Origin: Draconibacterium orientale | GTDB lineage: Bacteria > Bacteroidota > Bacteroidia > Bacteroidales > Prolixibacteraceae | Assembly (NCBI RefSeq): GCF_000626635.1 | Contig: NZ_CP007451.1 | Coordinates: 1,054,001-1,118,000 of the forward strand | Direction: 5' to 3' | Length of the DNA: 64,000 nt | Part shown: positions 16,525 through 27,020 of the stretch, piece after piece | How the letters are laid out: the number at the start of each line of letters is the position of its first letter | How positions within the stretch are numbered: position 1 is the first letter of the stretch | The notes under the pieces: model-generated | Told to the model about the DNA's origin: nothing | The model's input: the letters and a program-made list of their open reading frames with translations, nothing else | Databases searched by the model: none | Translations under genes and position numbers: made by a program

Positions 16525-19500
16525 TTATCTTTTAATTAATCGAACTGACTTAACAATTTCGCCATCGTCGGTCAATGTAATTATGTAAACACCGGCGTTA
16601 AGATTTCCCGTAGGTATTTCATAACCCGGATATTCAAGATCAAGCACACGCTGACCAGCGATGTTAGAAATAATCACACGATCAAGTTTTTCAACATTTT
16701 CAATTCGAATGAAATCATTAAATGGGTTCGGATAAATATTAAAGTCTAATTCTTCTGAATCAAAAACATCAACATCTGTTGCCCAATCGTCACCGGTGGT
16801 GAACGACCAGTCTCCTGTTACTCCATCCCAGGCCAATCCGTCTCCCATTACAATGCCACTATCAACAGCTACAGTGTAGGTAGTATTCAATTCAAGACTT
16901 CCAATTTCCATGTAGTCATAATCGATAGTGATAGTGTTACCGTTAACCATATCAGCAGTAATCGGGATTACCAGAGTAGCCTCTGTTGAATCCACTGCTG
17001 TTACTGTTAAGTAGCCTTCAACCATTTCATTAAATGTTACTACGTCCTCGAACACAATGGTGTAAACAGCGTGATTGTCTGCAATTGTTACTCCGTTTGG
17101 AGTTACCGAGTCAAGAACAGGAACCATCCTGTCGCGTTCGGTTACTGTTACATTCAACTCTGCGGTACATGCTGTTTCTACATCGTAATAAAACGAATAC
17201 TCACCGGCATACAACATGGTATCGAGCATAAATTCATCATATACAAATTGCATTGCCTCACCGGTATAGGTTTCAACAATTGTGTCGGTAGAAATTCCAT
17301 ACTCAACTGTAAGCTCTTCGGTATATACACATTGGTGTGCATCGATTACAGTAAATTCGTATGTTCCACCACCTAATAACAATGCTGTTTCGGTGGTTAC
17401 CACACTGTCAATCATAATAGTATAAGGAGCAACACCACCTTCGGCTGCAATAGTAACTTCGGTTGTACAATCACCTGTTTCACCCGGAGTTAGATTTAAA
17501 GAAAGCGCAGCAGCGATATTATTTTCGAATTTCACAGTCTGGCTAAGGGCTTCACAGCCTTTATCATCAATAACCGTAAATTGATAAGAAATATCATTAC
17601 CATCAGAACTGAAGGCAAACTTCTGGTCTAAAAGTATTGGCTCATTAAACCACGCTGAGGTATCGGTGTAATCACCAGCTTCTGTTTCAATTTCTTGCCA
17701 TAGCACCTGATACATTCTACCCTCTTCAACTGCCACTTCAACTAAAACTGAAGCCATTGTATCATCAAAACACGTTACATCGGTAAGTTCAAATTCAATT
17801 GGAGGTACAGGGTCAATAGTGATTACATTAGAAGTATCGGTACATCCATTGGCATCTTTCACAACAACAACATAATCATTGTCAATGGCTACCAAAAATG
17901 AATTCGATGCCTGATAATCAGTTTTAAGTGTTGTATTCTGCCAAAGCTGGTACATAAAACCTGTTCCTTCAGTGCCACCGCTAACTGTTGTTTCAATATA
18001 ACCAATGTTATCTCCCGGGCATGTAAATTCACCTTCGGCTTTATCGAGAAGGGCTTCTAAAACCTGAGGCTCAGTAAATGTAACCGTATCGTGTCCAACA
18101 CATCCATTTTCTGTTGTAACAACAATATAATATGTACCAGCTCCAAGGTTTTCAAGTGCATTTGTTTCCTCTTCGTTAATAGTCACTGTATAAACAGGAT
18201 TTTCAACAACAACTCCATCCTTATAAATGGTAACATCATCAGCGTTTACACTGATACTTCCGGTTAAGTCGCCGTTACAAGCCGGATTGCCTGATTCACT
18301 TGCATCAACAACAACTTCAATCTCGGGCTTTTCAACCTGAACTGTCCAGGCCTCAACCGGATTTCCAAGATCATCTTCTTCTCCTCCAATCATACATTCG
18401 TTGGCATCCATTGCCCAAACAATATATGTTCCGGGTTCAGTAACTGCAAATATACTGTCTGTCTGCCATTCCGTGCTACCTGCATCCGGCACGGTGATAT
18501 AATCGGGTAGTTGAGATAAGGCTGCAAAGTATTTATAATCACCTGCACCGCCTGATACCTGAACCGAAAATTTACCATCTTCAATACATAGTATATCTTG
18601 TATATGAGTAGTTGCTAAACTTAATGCTGTTGGTTCTACTACCACAACATCATTAATAACAGAGTCGCAACCAACTGCATCTTCAATCCGAATACTGTAA
18701 GTACCTGCTACCAGACCTGTAAAAGCGTTTACACCAGCTTCATCATAAGCCATATCTGATGTGGCAGAACCTGTTAAGTACAGATGGTACGGAGCGCTAC
18801 CTCCGGCAACTTCACTTATCGTAATCTCGCCATTTGCACCACCATTACACAATACGTTTTTAGTAACTTCAACCGTACCGGTAATTGCTCCGGGATCAGT
18901 TATCTCTACCGTTGCGCTTCCTTCGCAGGAAATGTCCACTCCCCAGTTTTCAAAGACTTTTACATCATAAGTACCGGCGGGCAAATCAGAATAGGTAACA
19001 GAAGGTCCGCTTATGCTTGTACTCCATAACTCGTCGTTTACGTAAACATTGTAATCGACCGGATATTCTCCCAAATGACCTCCTGAAATCGTTACAGTAA
19101 ATGCTCCATCCGGATTACATACACTATTAACATTTTCAACTGCGGTTGTTACCACTACAGGGGCCGGCTCACTAATAATGAAAGTTACACTCTCGGTTGT
19201 ACAATCGGGAGCCAATGCATCGCGAACCTGAACTTCATATTCTCCCGGCTCGGTAACAACAATATCTTTATAACTGGAACCATCAGGGAAGTCTCTCCAG
19301 CTATTATTATTAATTCTGAATTCATATTCTCCGCTTCCTCCTGCAGCCCAGATTTCAATCAAACCATCACTGGCCCCATTACACGACATATCTTCAAAAT
19401 TATGGTTACTAATAACCACTTCGTCATCTGGTGTAGCACCAGCTACCTCAATATTTGCTGTTTCTGCTCCACAGCCTTCTGTGTCAGCAACTATAACTTT

Positions 19501-19794
19501 ATAAGTTCCGTATGGAAGACCTGAATATACCGTGTCAGCCACTCCAATGTAAGGAGTAACATCTGCCCAGGTTCCTTCTGCCCAAACTTGTAAAGTATAA
19601 GTGTATTCCCCAGTACCTCCTTCGGCAGAAAATACTGTAATTTCCCCGGTGCTACTACCTCCACAAACGATGTCTGTTACTGCAGCTGCAGCAGGTGCAA
19701 TAGAAACATCGCACTGAGCCTTTAGCTCCGTAACAAAGCCCAACATGCAGAAAAGCAACACCAAACTAAAAACCCTTGTAAACATTTTTCTCAT
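16525..19794 (-). CDS. Large secreted protein with SprB-type repeats, a terminal Ig-like domain and a T9SS type A sorting domain
   Basis: The 1089-residue protein has a signal peptide (cleavage after LKAQ, about residue 28) and then about ten SprB-like repeats. Each has a cysteine-rich start (for example MSCNGASDGLIEIWAAGGSG, VLCNGGANGEITI) and an ending of the type GTYxVxVxDxxGC. A Big_5/SbsA Ig-like domain follows (about 895-1000, DSVTPNGVTIADNHAVYTIV). The last 75 residues are a T9SS sorting domain (FNIYPNPFNDFIRI ... GVYIITL ... KSVRLIKR). Such proteins cross the outer membrane by T9SS and become surface-anchored or released; SprB itself is a gliding adhesin. The adhesin role is inference. 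Confidence 0.93.
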   Translation of the reverse strand: MRKMFTRVFSLVLLFCMLGFVTELKAQCDVSIAPAAAAVTDIVCGGSSTGEITVFSAEGGTGEYTYTLQVWAEGTWADVTPYIGVADTVYSGLPYGTYKVIVADTEGCGAETANIEVAGATPDDEVVISNHNFEDMSCNGASDGLIEIWAAGGSGEYEFRINNNSWRDFPDGSSYKDIVVTEPGEYEVQVRDALAPDCTTESVTFIISEPAPVVVTTAVENVNSVCNPDGAFTVTISGGHLGEYPVDYNVYVNDELWSTSISGPSVTYSDLPAGTYDVKVFENWGVDISCEGSATVEITDPGAITGTVEVTKNVLCNGGANGEITISEVAGGSAPYHLYLTGSATSDMAYDEAGVNAFTGLVAGTYSIRIEDAVGCDSVINDVVVVEPTALSLATTHIQDILCIEDGKFSVQVSGGAGDYKYFAALSQLPDYITVPDAGSTEWQTDSIFAVTEPGTYIVWAMDANECMIGGEEDDLGNPVEAWTVQVEKPEIEVVVDASESGNPACNGDLTGSISVNADDVTIYKDGVVVENPVYTVTINEEETNALENLGAGTYYIVVTTENGCVGHDTVTFTEPQVLEALLDKAEGEFTCPGDNIGYIETTVSGGTEGTGFMYQLWQNTTLKTDYQASNSFLVAIDNDYVVVVKDANGCTDTSNVITIDPVPPIEFELTDVTCFDDTMASVLVEVAVEEGRMYQVLWQEIETEAGDYTDTSAWFNEPILLDQKFAFSSDGNDISYQFTVIDDKGCEALSQTVKFENNIAAALSLNLTPGETGDCTTEVTIAAEGGVAPYTIMIDSVVTTETALLLGGGTYEFTVIDAHQCVYTEELTVEYGISTDTIVETYTGEAMQFVYDEFMLDTMLYAGEYSFYYDVETACTAELNVTVTERDRMVPVLDSVTPNGVTIADNHAVYTIVFEDVVTFNEMVEGYLTVTAVDSTEATLVIPITADMVNGNTITIDYDYMEIGSLELNTTYTVAVDSGIVMGDGLAWDGVTGDWSFTTGDDWATDVDVFDSEELDFNIYPNPFNDFIRIENVEKLDRVIISNIAGQRVLDLEYPGYEIPTGNLNAGVYIITLTDDGEIVKSVRLIKR

Positions 19795-20222
19795 AGAACT
19801 TCTTTTAAATTGAACTTAAATGATTGGTCGATTCTAATATCTCTAATTTTTTTTATTCCAGCTTTCGAGCTTGCCTTCATTGGCGCTGCACATGTTTGCA
19901 ATGTGCTTAAATCTCCGTCAATGTACAAAATATAACTTGCAATAAGGACATTCTCCGGTACTATGTTTTCAACACGACAAAACCAAATTCAGGACTTAAG
20001 AGTTAATATCCTGTAAACTTTTGGATTTAAATGCCGTTCAACTTCTGCATTTAACTTTATCTACAGCGTAATTTTTTTTAAATTCATATACTAAAGAACC
20101 TATTATTTCGCTTATTTATAATGAGACCAGTTTTCGCCATGCAAAGAATCGACCATAAATATAAAAAAACCAACTATTCCTCAATGCATTACATTGTAAA
20201 AAAAAGCACTTCGCCTGTAAAA
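19795..20222. other. Intergenic region, divergent upstream sequences
   Basis: This 428-bp AT-rich gap separates the T9SS cargo gene from a small lipoprotein gene. It should hold promoters for both. A short inverted repeat GCACAT...ATGTGC is visible at 19888-19906. No further gene or repeat is apparent. Confidence 0.5.
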
Positions 20223-20369
20223 ATGAAGAATTTAAAGAAAGTATTTTTCACCGGAGCACTGTTTTTCATTCTTATGCTATTTCTTGGCGCATGTAAAACA
20301 TGCAAATGCCCGGCCTACAGTTATCAACAATTCCAGCAAACCGGAATTACAGCATCTTCCGATTCTTGA
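20223..20369 (+). CDS. Small Cys-containing lipoprotein, hypothetical
   Basis: The 48-residue product begins MKNLKKVFFTGALFF. It carries a clear lipoprotein signal with lipobox LGAC (Cys about residue 24), followed by KTCKCPAYSY and a short Gln/Ser-rich tail. The frame is open further upstream to 20121, but the extra N-terminal residues would bury the signal peptide, so the ATG at 20223 is chosen. Tiny lipoproteins with a CKTCKCPAYS-like mature end occur in Bacteroidota, but no function is recognised. It stands alone between the T9SS cargo gene and gapA. Confidence 0.6.
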   Translation: MKNLKKVFFTGALFFILMLFLGACKTCKCPAYSYQQFQQTGITASSDS

Positions 20370-21791
<1,422 letters not shown>

Positions 21792-21814
21792 TTTTACAAT
21801 TATATACTGTATGG

Positions 21815-21851
21815 AAAGGGATGTCCGTCAACCGACGGATGTCCCTTTTTT
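21815..21851 (+). terminator. Rho-independent terminator of gapA
   Basis: AAAGGGATGTCCGTC pairs with GACGGATGTCCCTTT over the whole stem (two G-T pairs) around loop AACC, followed by six T. It begins 23 bases after the gapA stop. Confidence 0.92.
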
Positions 21852-21959
21852 AGTTATTGAAGTTTGAAGGACTGAAGGATTGAGAAACTGAAGGGATTGA
21901 TGGATTGATACTGAGCGATATAGATTGATATGATTGAATGAGATTGAAAAAGATTGATT

Positions 21960-22450
21960 TGCCGCCGATTATAATTTGCTTCTTGCAACTCCTTCTAAAA
22001 TCAAAATCGTTAATCAGCATTCAACAATCTGCTTTAATGTAACAGATCTCTCGCTTTGCTTCGAGATGACAATCGTTAGAAACTTTTTACTTTTGCCTTT
22101 TGTCTTATTTCTAATAAACCACATTAGGCACATAGGTAACATGAGATTTTGCCGATTGTAATTTACATATTCCCCACTCCTTCTGAAATCTTAAATCGTT
22201 AATCAGCATTCTTCAATCTGCTTTAATGTAACAGATCTCTCGCTTTGCTTCGAGATGACAATCGTTAGAAACTTTTTACTTTTGCCTTTTGTCTTATTTC
22301 TAATAAACCACATTAGGCACATAGGTAACATGAGATTTTGCCGATTATAATTAGCATATTCCCCACTCCTTCTGAAATCTTAAATCGTTAATCTTAATTC
22401 TTCAATCTGCTTTAATGTAACAGATCTCTCGCGTTGCTTCGAGATGACAG
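21960..22450. repeat. Three-copy 189-bp tandem repeat array
   Basis: The sequence CAGATCTCTCGCTTTGCTTCGAGATGACA and its flanks recur at exact 189-bp spacing (cores near 22035-22071, 22224-22260, 22413-22449). The first two units are nearly identical and the third has diverged (GCGTTGC for GCTTTGC). A CCCGACGCTGCGATCGGG hairpin follows at about 22464. It fills the gap between gapA and the FtsX-type permease. There are no spacers, so it is not CRISPR, and no coding potential is seen. Confidence 0.9.
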
Positions 22451-22557
22451 TCACCTTTTTCTCCCGACGCTGCGATCGGGATTTCGATCAGCATAACTGC
22501 TCTCAACTTTTGCCTTTTTACTTTTTACTTTTGCCTTCTTATTTTTGCCTTTTCTTC

Positions 22558-23802
22558 CTACTCGTAACGCAACGATTCGATCGGATCGAGCTTTGAAGCT
22601 TTTTGTGCCGGGTAGTAACCCGAGATAACTCCTACAATAAAACACAATACAACACCCAGAATTATCCAGGTCCAGGGAATAAAAAAAGGCGAATCAATCA
22701 GTCGGGCAACGCCATTACCGGCCAATATGCCAAGTATTATCCCAACAAATCCGCCCATTTGCCCAACCAGTATAGCTTCCATCAAAAACTGTTGTTTAAC
22801 GGTTGTATTTTTGGCTCCAATGGCTTTCCGTACGCCAATTTCGCGGGTACGTTCGGTTACCGTTACCAGCATAATATTCATTAAACCAATAGCCGCACCA
22901 AATAATGTAATCAAGCCTATTATGGTTGCCACCAGTGTAATATTCTTAATATTTTCCAGAAGCATGTTGGCCAGGTTATCACTTTTTTCGATACTAAAAT
23001 CAGAATCATCAAGCGGATCTAAATTGCGTACCACCCTAAATATCGCTTCGGCCTGCCCCACTGCAGCGTCCATCAACTCCGGACGATCGACTTTTACCTG
23101 TACATCAAAATTCATGTTCGGACGCGAGAAATAGGCTCTTGCATTTGTGAACGGAATAAAACATACCATATCGCTGTTCATTCCAAAACCGCTTCCTTTC
23201 GCTTTTAAAACGCCAACAACTTTGTATTTACCACTGCCAATACTTACCACTTTTTGCAAAGGATTCTCACCGCCTTTAAATAAACGTTTCGCCAAATCAC
23301 TTCCCAAAAGCACCACATTCCGGCCATCCTCAATGTCGTGATTACTAAAACTTCTGCCTGTTCCAATTTCATAACCCGCTGTTCCCAGATAATTTTCGTC
23401 AATCCCACGAACCGCAATGTTTGGATTTGTTTTTTCCGACTGGTATTTCAAAGTGGCTGCCCCGGTTGATGAAACCGAAATAGACGTTGTTGCCGGAAAA
23501 TCGAAAAGCTCTTTAAACTCTTTAGCCTGATAATACGAAATGTACGAGTAGTTTTTTGTGCGGTAACGAATATTTCCCTGGGTACGCAAACCACCACTCG
23601 AAATGGAAAAAGTATTGGCTCCCATTACTGCAAACTCTTTGGTAATCGAATTTTTTATCGAATCGATAGCGGTTAAAATCCCAACCAAAGCTGTTATTCC
23701 CACGGCAATAATCATAACCGTTAGTGTGGTACGCAAGAGGTTACTTTTCACCGAAGAGAAAGCTACTCTCAGATTTTCGTAAAATAATGTGGTCGATCGC
23801 AT
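22558..23802 (-). CDS. ABC transporter permease, MacB/FtsX family
   Basis: The 414-residue protein has the MacB-type layout: one N-terminal transmembrane helix ([20 protein letters not shown], about residues 21-40), a large periplasmic MacB_PCD domain (about 45-260), and three C-terminal helices. The FtsX signature [17 protein letters not shown] (about 312-328) is present. Such permeases work with a cytoplasmic LolD/MacB-like ATPase in mechanotransmission, efflux or lipoprotein release. No ATPase gene is adjacent, so its partner must be encoded elsewhere. Confidence 0.92.
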   Translation of the reverse strand: MRSTTLFYENLRVAFSSVKSNLLRTTLTVMIIAVGITALVGILTAIDSIKNSITKEFAVMGANTFSISSGGLRTQGNIRYRTKNYSYISYYQAKEFKELFDFPATTSISVSSTGAATLKYQSEKTNPNIAVRGIDENYLGTAGYEIGTGRSFSNHDIEDGRNVVLLGSDLAKRLFKGGENPLQKVVSIGSGKYKVVGVLKAKGSGFGMNSDMVCFIPFTNARAYFSRPNMNFDVQVKVDRPELMDAAVGQAEAIFRVVRNLDPLDDSDFSIEKSDNLANMLLENIKNITLVATIIGLITLFGAAIGLMNIMLVTVTERTREIGVRKAIGAKNTTVKQQFLMEAILVGQMGGFVGIILGILAGNGVARLIDSPFFIPWTWIILGVVLCFIVGVISGYYPAQKASKLDPIESLRYE

Positions 23803-23921
23803 AAGACTAATATTGTCTGTAATTATAGCACCATTACATTTGTAAAGTTAAGATGCTAATAATTACCCTAAAACACTATTTTTTTTGGATTTAATTTCCC
23901 GACCAAATTAAAAAACTTCAA

Positions 23922-23954
23922 TTGCCTTATTGCCAAAAAATTACTTTATCTTCG
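23922..23954 (+). promoter_or_regulatory. Probable promoter of the first FKBP gene
   Basis: TTG at 23922-23924 and TATCTTCG at 23947-23954 (one base off TAnnTTTG) lie upstream of the ATG at 23981. This also argues against the longer upstream start at 23930. Confidence 0.4.
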
Positions 23955-23980
23955 CCCTCTTGAATTCAGAAAAAAATAAA

Positions 23981-24595
23981 ATGGCAGATTTCGAATTAAA
24001 AGACGATTTACAAAAGTTTAGTTATGCATTAGGAATGAGTATTTCTGCAAATCTCATCCAATCAGGAGTTAAAACCGTTCATCCAACCGCTTTTATTACA
24101 GCTTTGCAGGATGTTTTCTCAGGTGTTCCACCACGGATGAAACCTGAAGAAGCCAACCAGATTCTCGAGTCGTTTATGGCCGAGTCGCAAGCTGCCGATG
24201 GCAACAAAAACATGGAAGAAGGCAATGCCTTTTTAGCCGATAACGCTAAAAACGAAGGAGTGATTCAATTGCCCAGCGGATTACAATACGAAGTAATAAC
24301 CGAAGGAGAAGGCGATATTCCAACCGCCGCCAACCAGGTAAAATGTCACTACCACGGAACATTGATCGACGGTACTGTTTTCGATAGTTCGGTAGAGCGC
24401 AACCAACCAGCTGTATTCCCTGTAAACGGGGTAATTCCCGGATGGGTTGAAGCGCTGCAATTGATGTCGGTTGGCTCAAAATGGAAATTGTATATTCCTG
24501 CAAACCTGGCTTACGGACCAAACGGAGCAGGCGGAGTTATCGGACCAAACGCTACTCTTATTTTTGAAGTAGAACTATTAGAAATTGTAGAATAA
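23981..24595 (+). CDS. FKBP-type peptidyl-prolyl cis-trans isomerase (no signal peptide)
   Basis: The 204-residue protein starts MADFELKDDLQKFSYALGMS, an FKBP_N dimerisation domain (about 1-85). An FKBP catalytic domain follows (about 105-204) with [34 protein letters not shown] and the terminal strand [12 protein letters not shown]. It speeds proline isomerisation in protein folding. The frame extends upstream to 23930, but that stretch overlaps the promoter. The lack of a signal peptide puts it in the cytoplasm, unlike the paralogue that follows about 100 bp downstream. Confidence 0.93.
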   Translation: MADFELKDDLQKFSYALGMSISANLIQSGVKTVHPTAFITALQDVFSGVPPRMKPEEANQILESFMAESQAADGNKNMEEGNAFLADNAKNEGVIQLPSGLQYEVITEGEGDIPTAANQVKCHYHGTLIDGTVFDSSVERNQPAVFPVNGVIPGWVEALQLMSVGSKWKLYIPANLAYGPNGAGGVIGPNATLIFEVELLEIVE

Positions 24596-24694
24596 TAAAG
24601 AATACTCCAGGTTTTCGGCGAAAAACAAACACATGCGGAAAACGTTCGGTATTTGAAAAGCAAATAACATTTAATCTCAATTAATTTTAATCAT

Positions 24695-25399
24695 ATGAAA
24701 AATAGCATTATTTATGTTTTTGTAGTAGCCTTGATTGTTGCTGCTACTTCGTGCCAGCAAGGTGGCCCGGCATCGGTAAAATTGGAAACCAGTGCCGACT
24801 CAGTGAGTTATGCAATTGGCGTTTTGGTTGGTGCCAATAACAAGCAACAATTGGAAACAGCTCCCGGAAGTTCAGAGATGAACATTGAAGCAATGGCAGC
24901 AGCTTTCCGTTTAGCATCGTTAGGAGAAGAATTAGAAATTGCAGAAGAAGATGCAAACGCAATTGTACAGAACTTTTTCCGCCAGGCTGCCGATCGCGAA
25001 GCGCAGGCAAACCTTGAAGAAGGCAACAAATTTTTAGAAGAGAACAAAGCACGCGAAGGTGTAACAACTACCGAAAGCGGTTTACAATACGAAGTACTTA
25101 CTGAAGGAACAGGCGAAAAACCAACAGCAACTGATAAAGTACGTGTACATTACCACGGAACGTTAATCGACGGAACTGTTTTCGACAGCTCGGTTGATCG
25201 TGGCGAGCCTGCAGTATTTGGTGTTAACCAGGTAATTCCGGGTTGGACTGAAGCATTGCAATTAATGCCGGTAGGATCGAAATGGAAAGTTTTCATTCCT
25301 TCTAACCTGGCTTACGGTCCTCGTGGAGCCGGTGCCGACATTGGTCCGAATGCAGCTTTAGTTTTCGAAGTTGAATTACTGGAAATTGTAAAAGAATAG
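24695..25399 (+). CDS. FKBP-type peptidyl-prolyl isomerase, lipoprotein
   Basis: The 234-residue FkpA/Mip-like protein has a lipoprotein signal ([11 protein letters not shown], lipidated Cys about residue 20), the FKBP_N helical dimerisation domain (about 30-120) and the FKBP domain (about 135-234; [46 protein letters not shown]). It is closely related to the cytosolic copy just upstream, so the pair arose by duplication with one copy exported to the envelope. It is followed by a dispersed repeat element and then a terminator. Confidence 0.94.
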   Translation: MKNSIIYVFVVALIVAATSCQQGGPASVKLETSADSVSYAIGVLVGANNKQQLETAPGSSEMNIEAMAAAFRLASLGEELEIAEEDANAIVQNFFRQAADREAQANLEEGNKFLEENKAREGVTTTESGLQYEVLTEGTGEKPTATDKVRVHYHGTLIDGTVFDSSVDRGEPAVFGVNQVIPGWTEALQLMPVGSKWKVFIPSNLAYGPRGAGADIGPNAALVFEVELLEIVKE

Positions 25400-25408
25400 T
25401 AAGTTTTA

Positions 25409-25490
25409 TCATTCCGAAAGAGGAACCAGTGAGGAATCTCAAACAACTGAGCTTTCTCGCAGCAGATTTCTCTCTTCGTTCGAAATGACA
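25409..25490 (+). repeat. Dispersed repeat element as an imperfect inverted pair
   Basis: A left half (CATTCCGAAAGAGG...GAGGAATCT) and an inverted right half (CAGATTTCTCTCTTCGTTCGAAATGACA) can fold into a long hairpin in the 3' end of the FKBP lipoprotein mRNA. The right half belongs to the family also seen in the arrays at 21960, 30695 and 35400. Confidence 0.7.
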
Positions 25491-25505
25491 AAAACTTGTT
25501 GAAAA

Positions 25506-25545
25506 AAACCCTTTGTCTGTTTTTAGGCAAAGGGTTTCTTTTTTT
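25506..25545 (+). terminator. Rho-independent terminator after the FKBP lipoprotein gene
   Basis: AAACCCTTTG and CAAAGGGTTT form a perfect 10-bp stem, followed by C and seven T. Confidence 0.92.
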
Positions 25546-25575
25546 ATCTTCGTTCCTGAAATAAAAAATTAGGAA

Positions 25576-25947
25576 ATGGCATTAAGCGTAAAAGGAAAAG
25601 TTGAGCAGATTTTAAAACCTGAATCGGGTGTAAGCCGCGCAGGAAAAGAATGGAGCAAACAAGAATTTGTAATTGAAACAGACGAGCAGTATCCACGCAA
25701 GGTTTGTTTTACCTTGTTTGGCGATAAAGTTGATTTGGTAAAGGGATTGTCTGCCGGAGAGGAAGTTGATGTATCTTTTAACCTGGAATCGCGCGAATAC
25801 AATGGTCGCTGGTTCCACAATATTAATGCCTGGAAAATTGACAAAGTGAGTGCTGATGGTAATTTACCTGAGCCTCCTCCGGAATTTGGCATGAACGACA
25901 TTCCACCCGAACCTGCAGATGATGCAGCCGGAGATCTTCCGTTTTAA
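25576..25947 (+). CDS. DUF3127 OB-fold protein with an SSB-like acidic tail
   Basis: This 123-residue protein matches the Bacteroidota family DUF3127. It begins MALSVKGKVEQILKPESGVSRA and has KQEFVIETDEQYPRKVCFTLFG and REYNGRWFHNINAWKID, the strands of a small OB fold (about residues 1-95). A Pro-rich linker follows, with an acidic end ADDAAGDLPF. That last segment resembles the C-terminal tip of single-stranded-DNA-binding protein (DDDIPF), which recruits repair and replication partners. A nucleic-acid role is inference from the fold and tail. Confidence 0.85.
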   Translation: MALSVKGKVEQILKPESGVSRAGKEWSKQEFVIETDEQYPRKVCFTLFGDKVDLVKGLSAGEEVDVSFNLESREYNGRWFHNINAWKIDKVSADGNLPEPPPEFGMNDIPPEPADDAAGDLPF

Positions 25948-25972
25948 AGGATGAAGGATTATCGATGAATAG

Positions 25973-26010
25973 AAAATGCCATCTTTGTTTGATACAGAAA
26001 TGGCATTTTT
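25973..26010 (+). terminator. Terminator after the DUF3127 gene
   Basis: AAAATGCCAT and ATGGCATTTT form a perfect 10-bp stem with a 17-base loop and a T-rich 3' side. Being palindromic, it may act on both strands. Confidence 0.8.
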
Positions 26011-26039
26011 GTTTGTTGTCATTTCCACAAAGAATTGTT

Positions 26040-26128
26040 GTCATTTCGATCCATCAACTGACGGAGAGAAATCTGTACCAATGTGGTTGAGAAGTAACAG
26101 ATTTCTCCTCATTCTTCGTCGAAATGAC
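26040..26128. repeat. Dispersed repeat element, long inverted pair
   Basis: The left arm starts GTCATTTCGATCC and ends GAGAGAAATCTGT (26040-26076). The right arm starts AACAGATTTCTCC and ends TCGTCGAAATGAC (26096-26128). The arms can pair over roughly 30 bases with a short loop. The element lies between the convergent DUF3127 and yaaA genes. Confidence 0.8.
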
Positions 26129-26137
26129 AATATTGAA

Positions 26138-26905
26138 TTACCCCCGAGTAAATACCGGATTCCCAACCTTCGATAAACGCGGATTATAAACATACCCTTC
26201 AGCATCAAACGCCTGCAAATCGTCTACATTATCAATATCATTTTCAACGATAAAACGTGTCATTAGCCCACGTGCCTTTTTGGCAAAAAACGAGATCATT
26301 TTGTACTGACCGTTTTTCATGTCTTTAAATTGTGGCGTAATAATCTCGGCATCGAGTTTTTTGGTGTCGATACTTTTGTAGTATTCGTTTGATGCCAGGT
26401 TGATCAAAACCTTACTCCCCGACTCATCAATGGCTTCCTGCACTTTTGGCGTAATTTTGTTCTTCCAGAAAGCGTACAAATCGGCCGAACGTTCTATTTT
26501 GATTTTTGTTCCCATTTCCAAACGATAGGGTTGCATTAAATCAAGCGGTCGCAAAACTCCGTAAAGGCCGGATAAAATCCTCAACTTCGACTGCAACTTC
26601 TGCAGTTGTTCTTCACTCATTGTGGGTGCTTCCAGTCCCTGGAAAACATCGCCGCTAAAAGCCAGAACTGCCTGTTTGGCATTTTCGGGTGTAAACGGCT
26701 GGTGCCAGGTTTGAAAACGATCGTAATTCAGTTGCCCCAGGTTGGCCGAAATCCCCATTAACTCCGAGAGTTGTTTGGGTTTCATTTTACGCAGTTTCGG
26801 AAGTATCTTTTCCGCCTCGTCGAGCATGTCGGGCATGGTGTAGGTTGTAGTTACCGGTGGTGTTTTATAATCCAGCGATTTTGCCGGCGATATTACTATT
26901 AGCAT
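26138..26905 (-). CDS. yaaA: Peroxide stress protein YaaA (DUF328/UPF0246)
   Basis: The 255-residue protein matches YaaA throughout. It begins MLIVISPAKSLDYKTPPVTT, has the segment FSGDVFQGLEA (about residue 83), the conserved LRILSGLYGVLRPLDLMQPYRLEMG (about 108-132) and LINLASNEYYKSI (about 167). YaaA limits intracellular iron and protects DNA during peroxide stress in E. coli. Its first about 20 codons and upstream DNA are duplicated at 27949-28069 (see that entry). The gene itself looks complete. Confidence 0.95.
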   Translation of the reverse strand: MLIVISPAKSLDYKTPPVTTTYTMPDMLDEAEKILPKLRKMKPKQLSELMGISANLGQLNYDRFQTWHQPFTPENAKQAVLAFSGDVFQGLEAPTMSEEQLQKLQSKLRILSGLYGVLRPLDLMQPYRLEMGTKIKIERSADLYAFWKNKITPKVQEAIDESGSKVLINLASNEYYKSIDTKKLDAEIITPQFKDMKNGQYKMISFFAKKARGLMTRFIVENDIDNVDDLQAFDAEGYVYNPRLSKVGNPVFTRG

Positions 26906-26970
26906 ATGTTCTGATTTTATTTTTTAAAGTTAACAGCTTTTCCTTTTTAAAGTTCAGCACTCTGGTAGTT
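26850..26970 (-). repeat. Direct repeat copy 1 (yaaA 5' end and upstream DNA)
   Basis: About 120 bases, from the yaaA codon region at 26850 to CTGGTAGTTATT near 26970, recur at 27949-28069 with scattered substitutions. The two copies flank the GH16 gene. Confidence 0.85.
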
Positions 26971-27020
26971 ATTTCCTCGCATCAGAGCTGACGAGGAATC
27001 CGATTCCGTTAAGGACTTTT

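Noticed and set aside
21960-22450. CRISPR array
   Set aside because: The 189-bp periodic units are continuous copies. There are no short direct repeats separated by unique spacers, and no cas genes.
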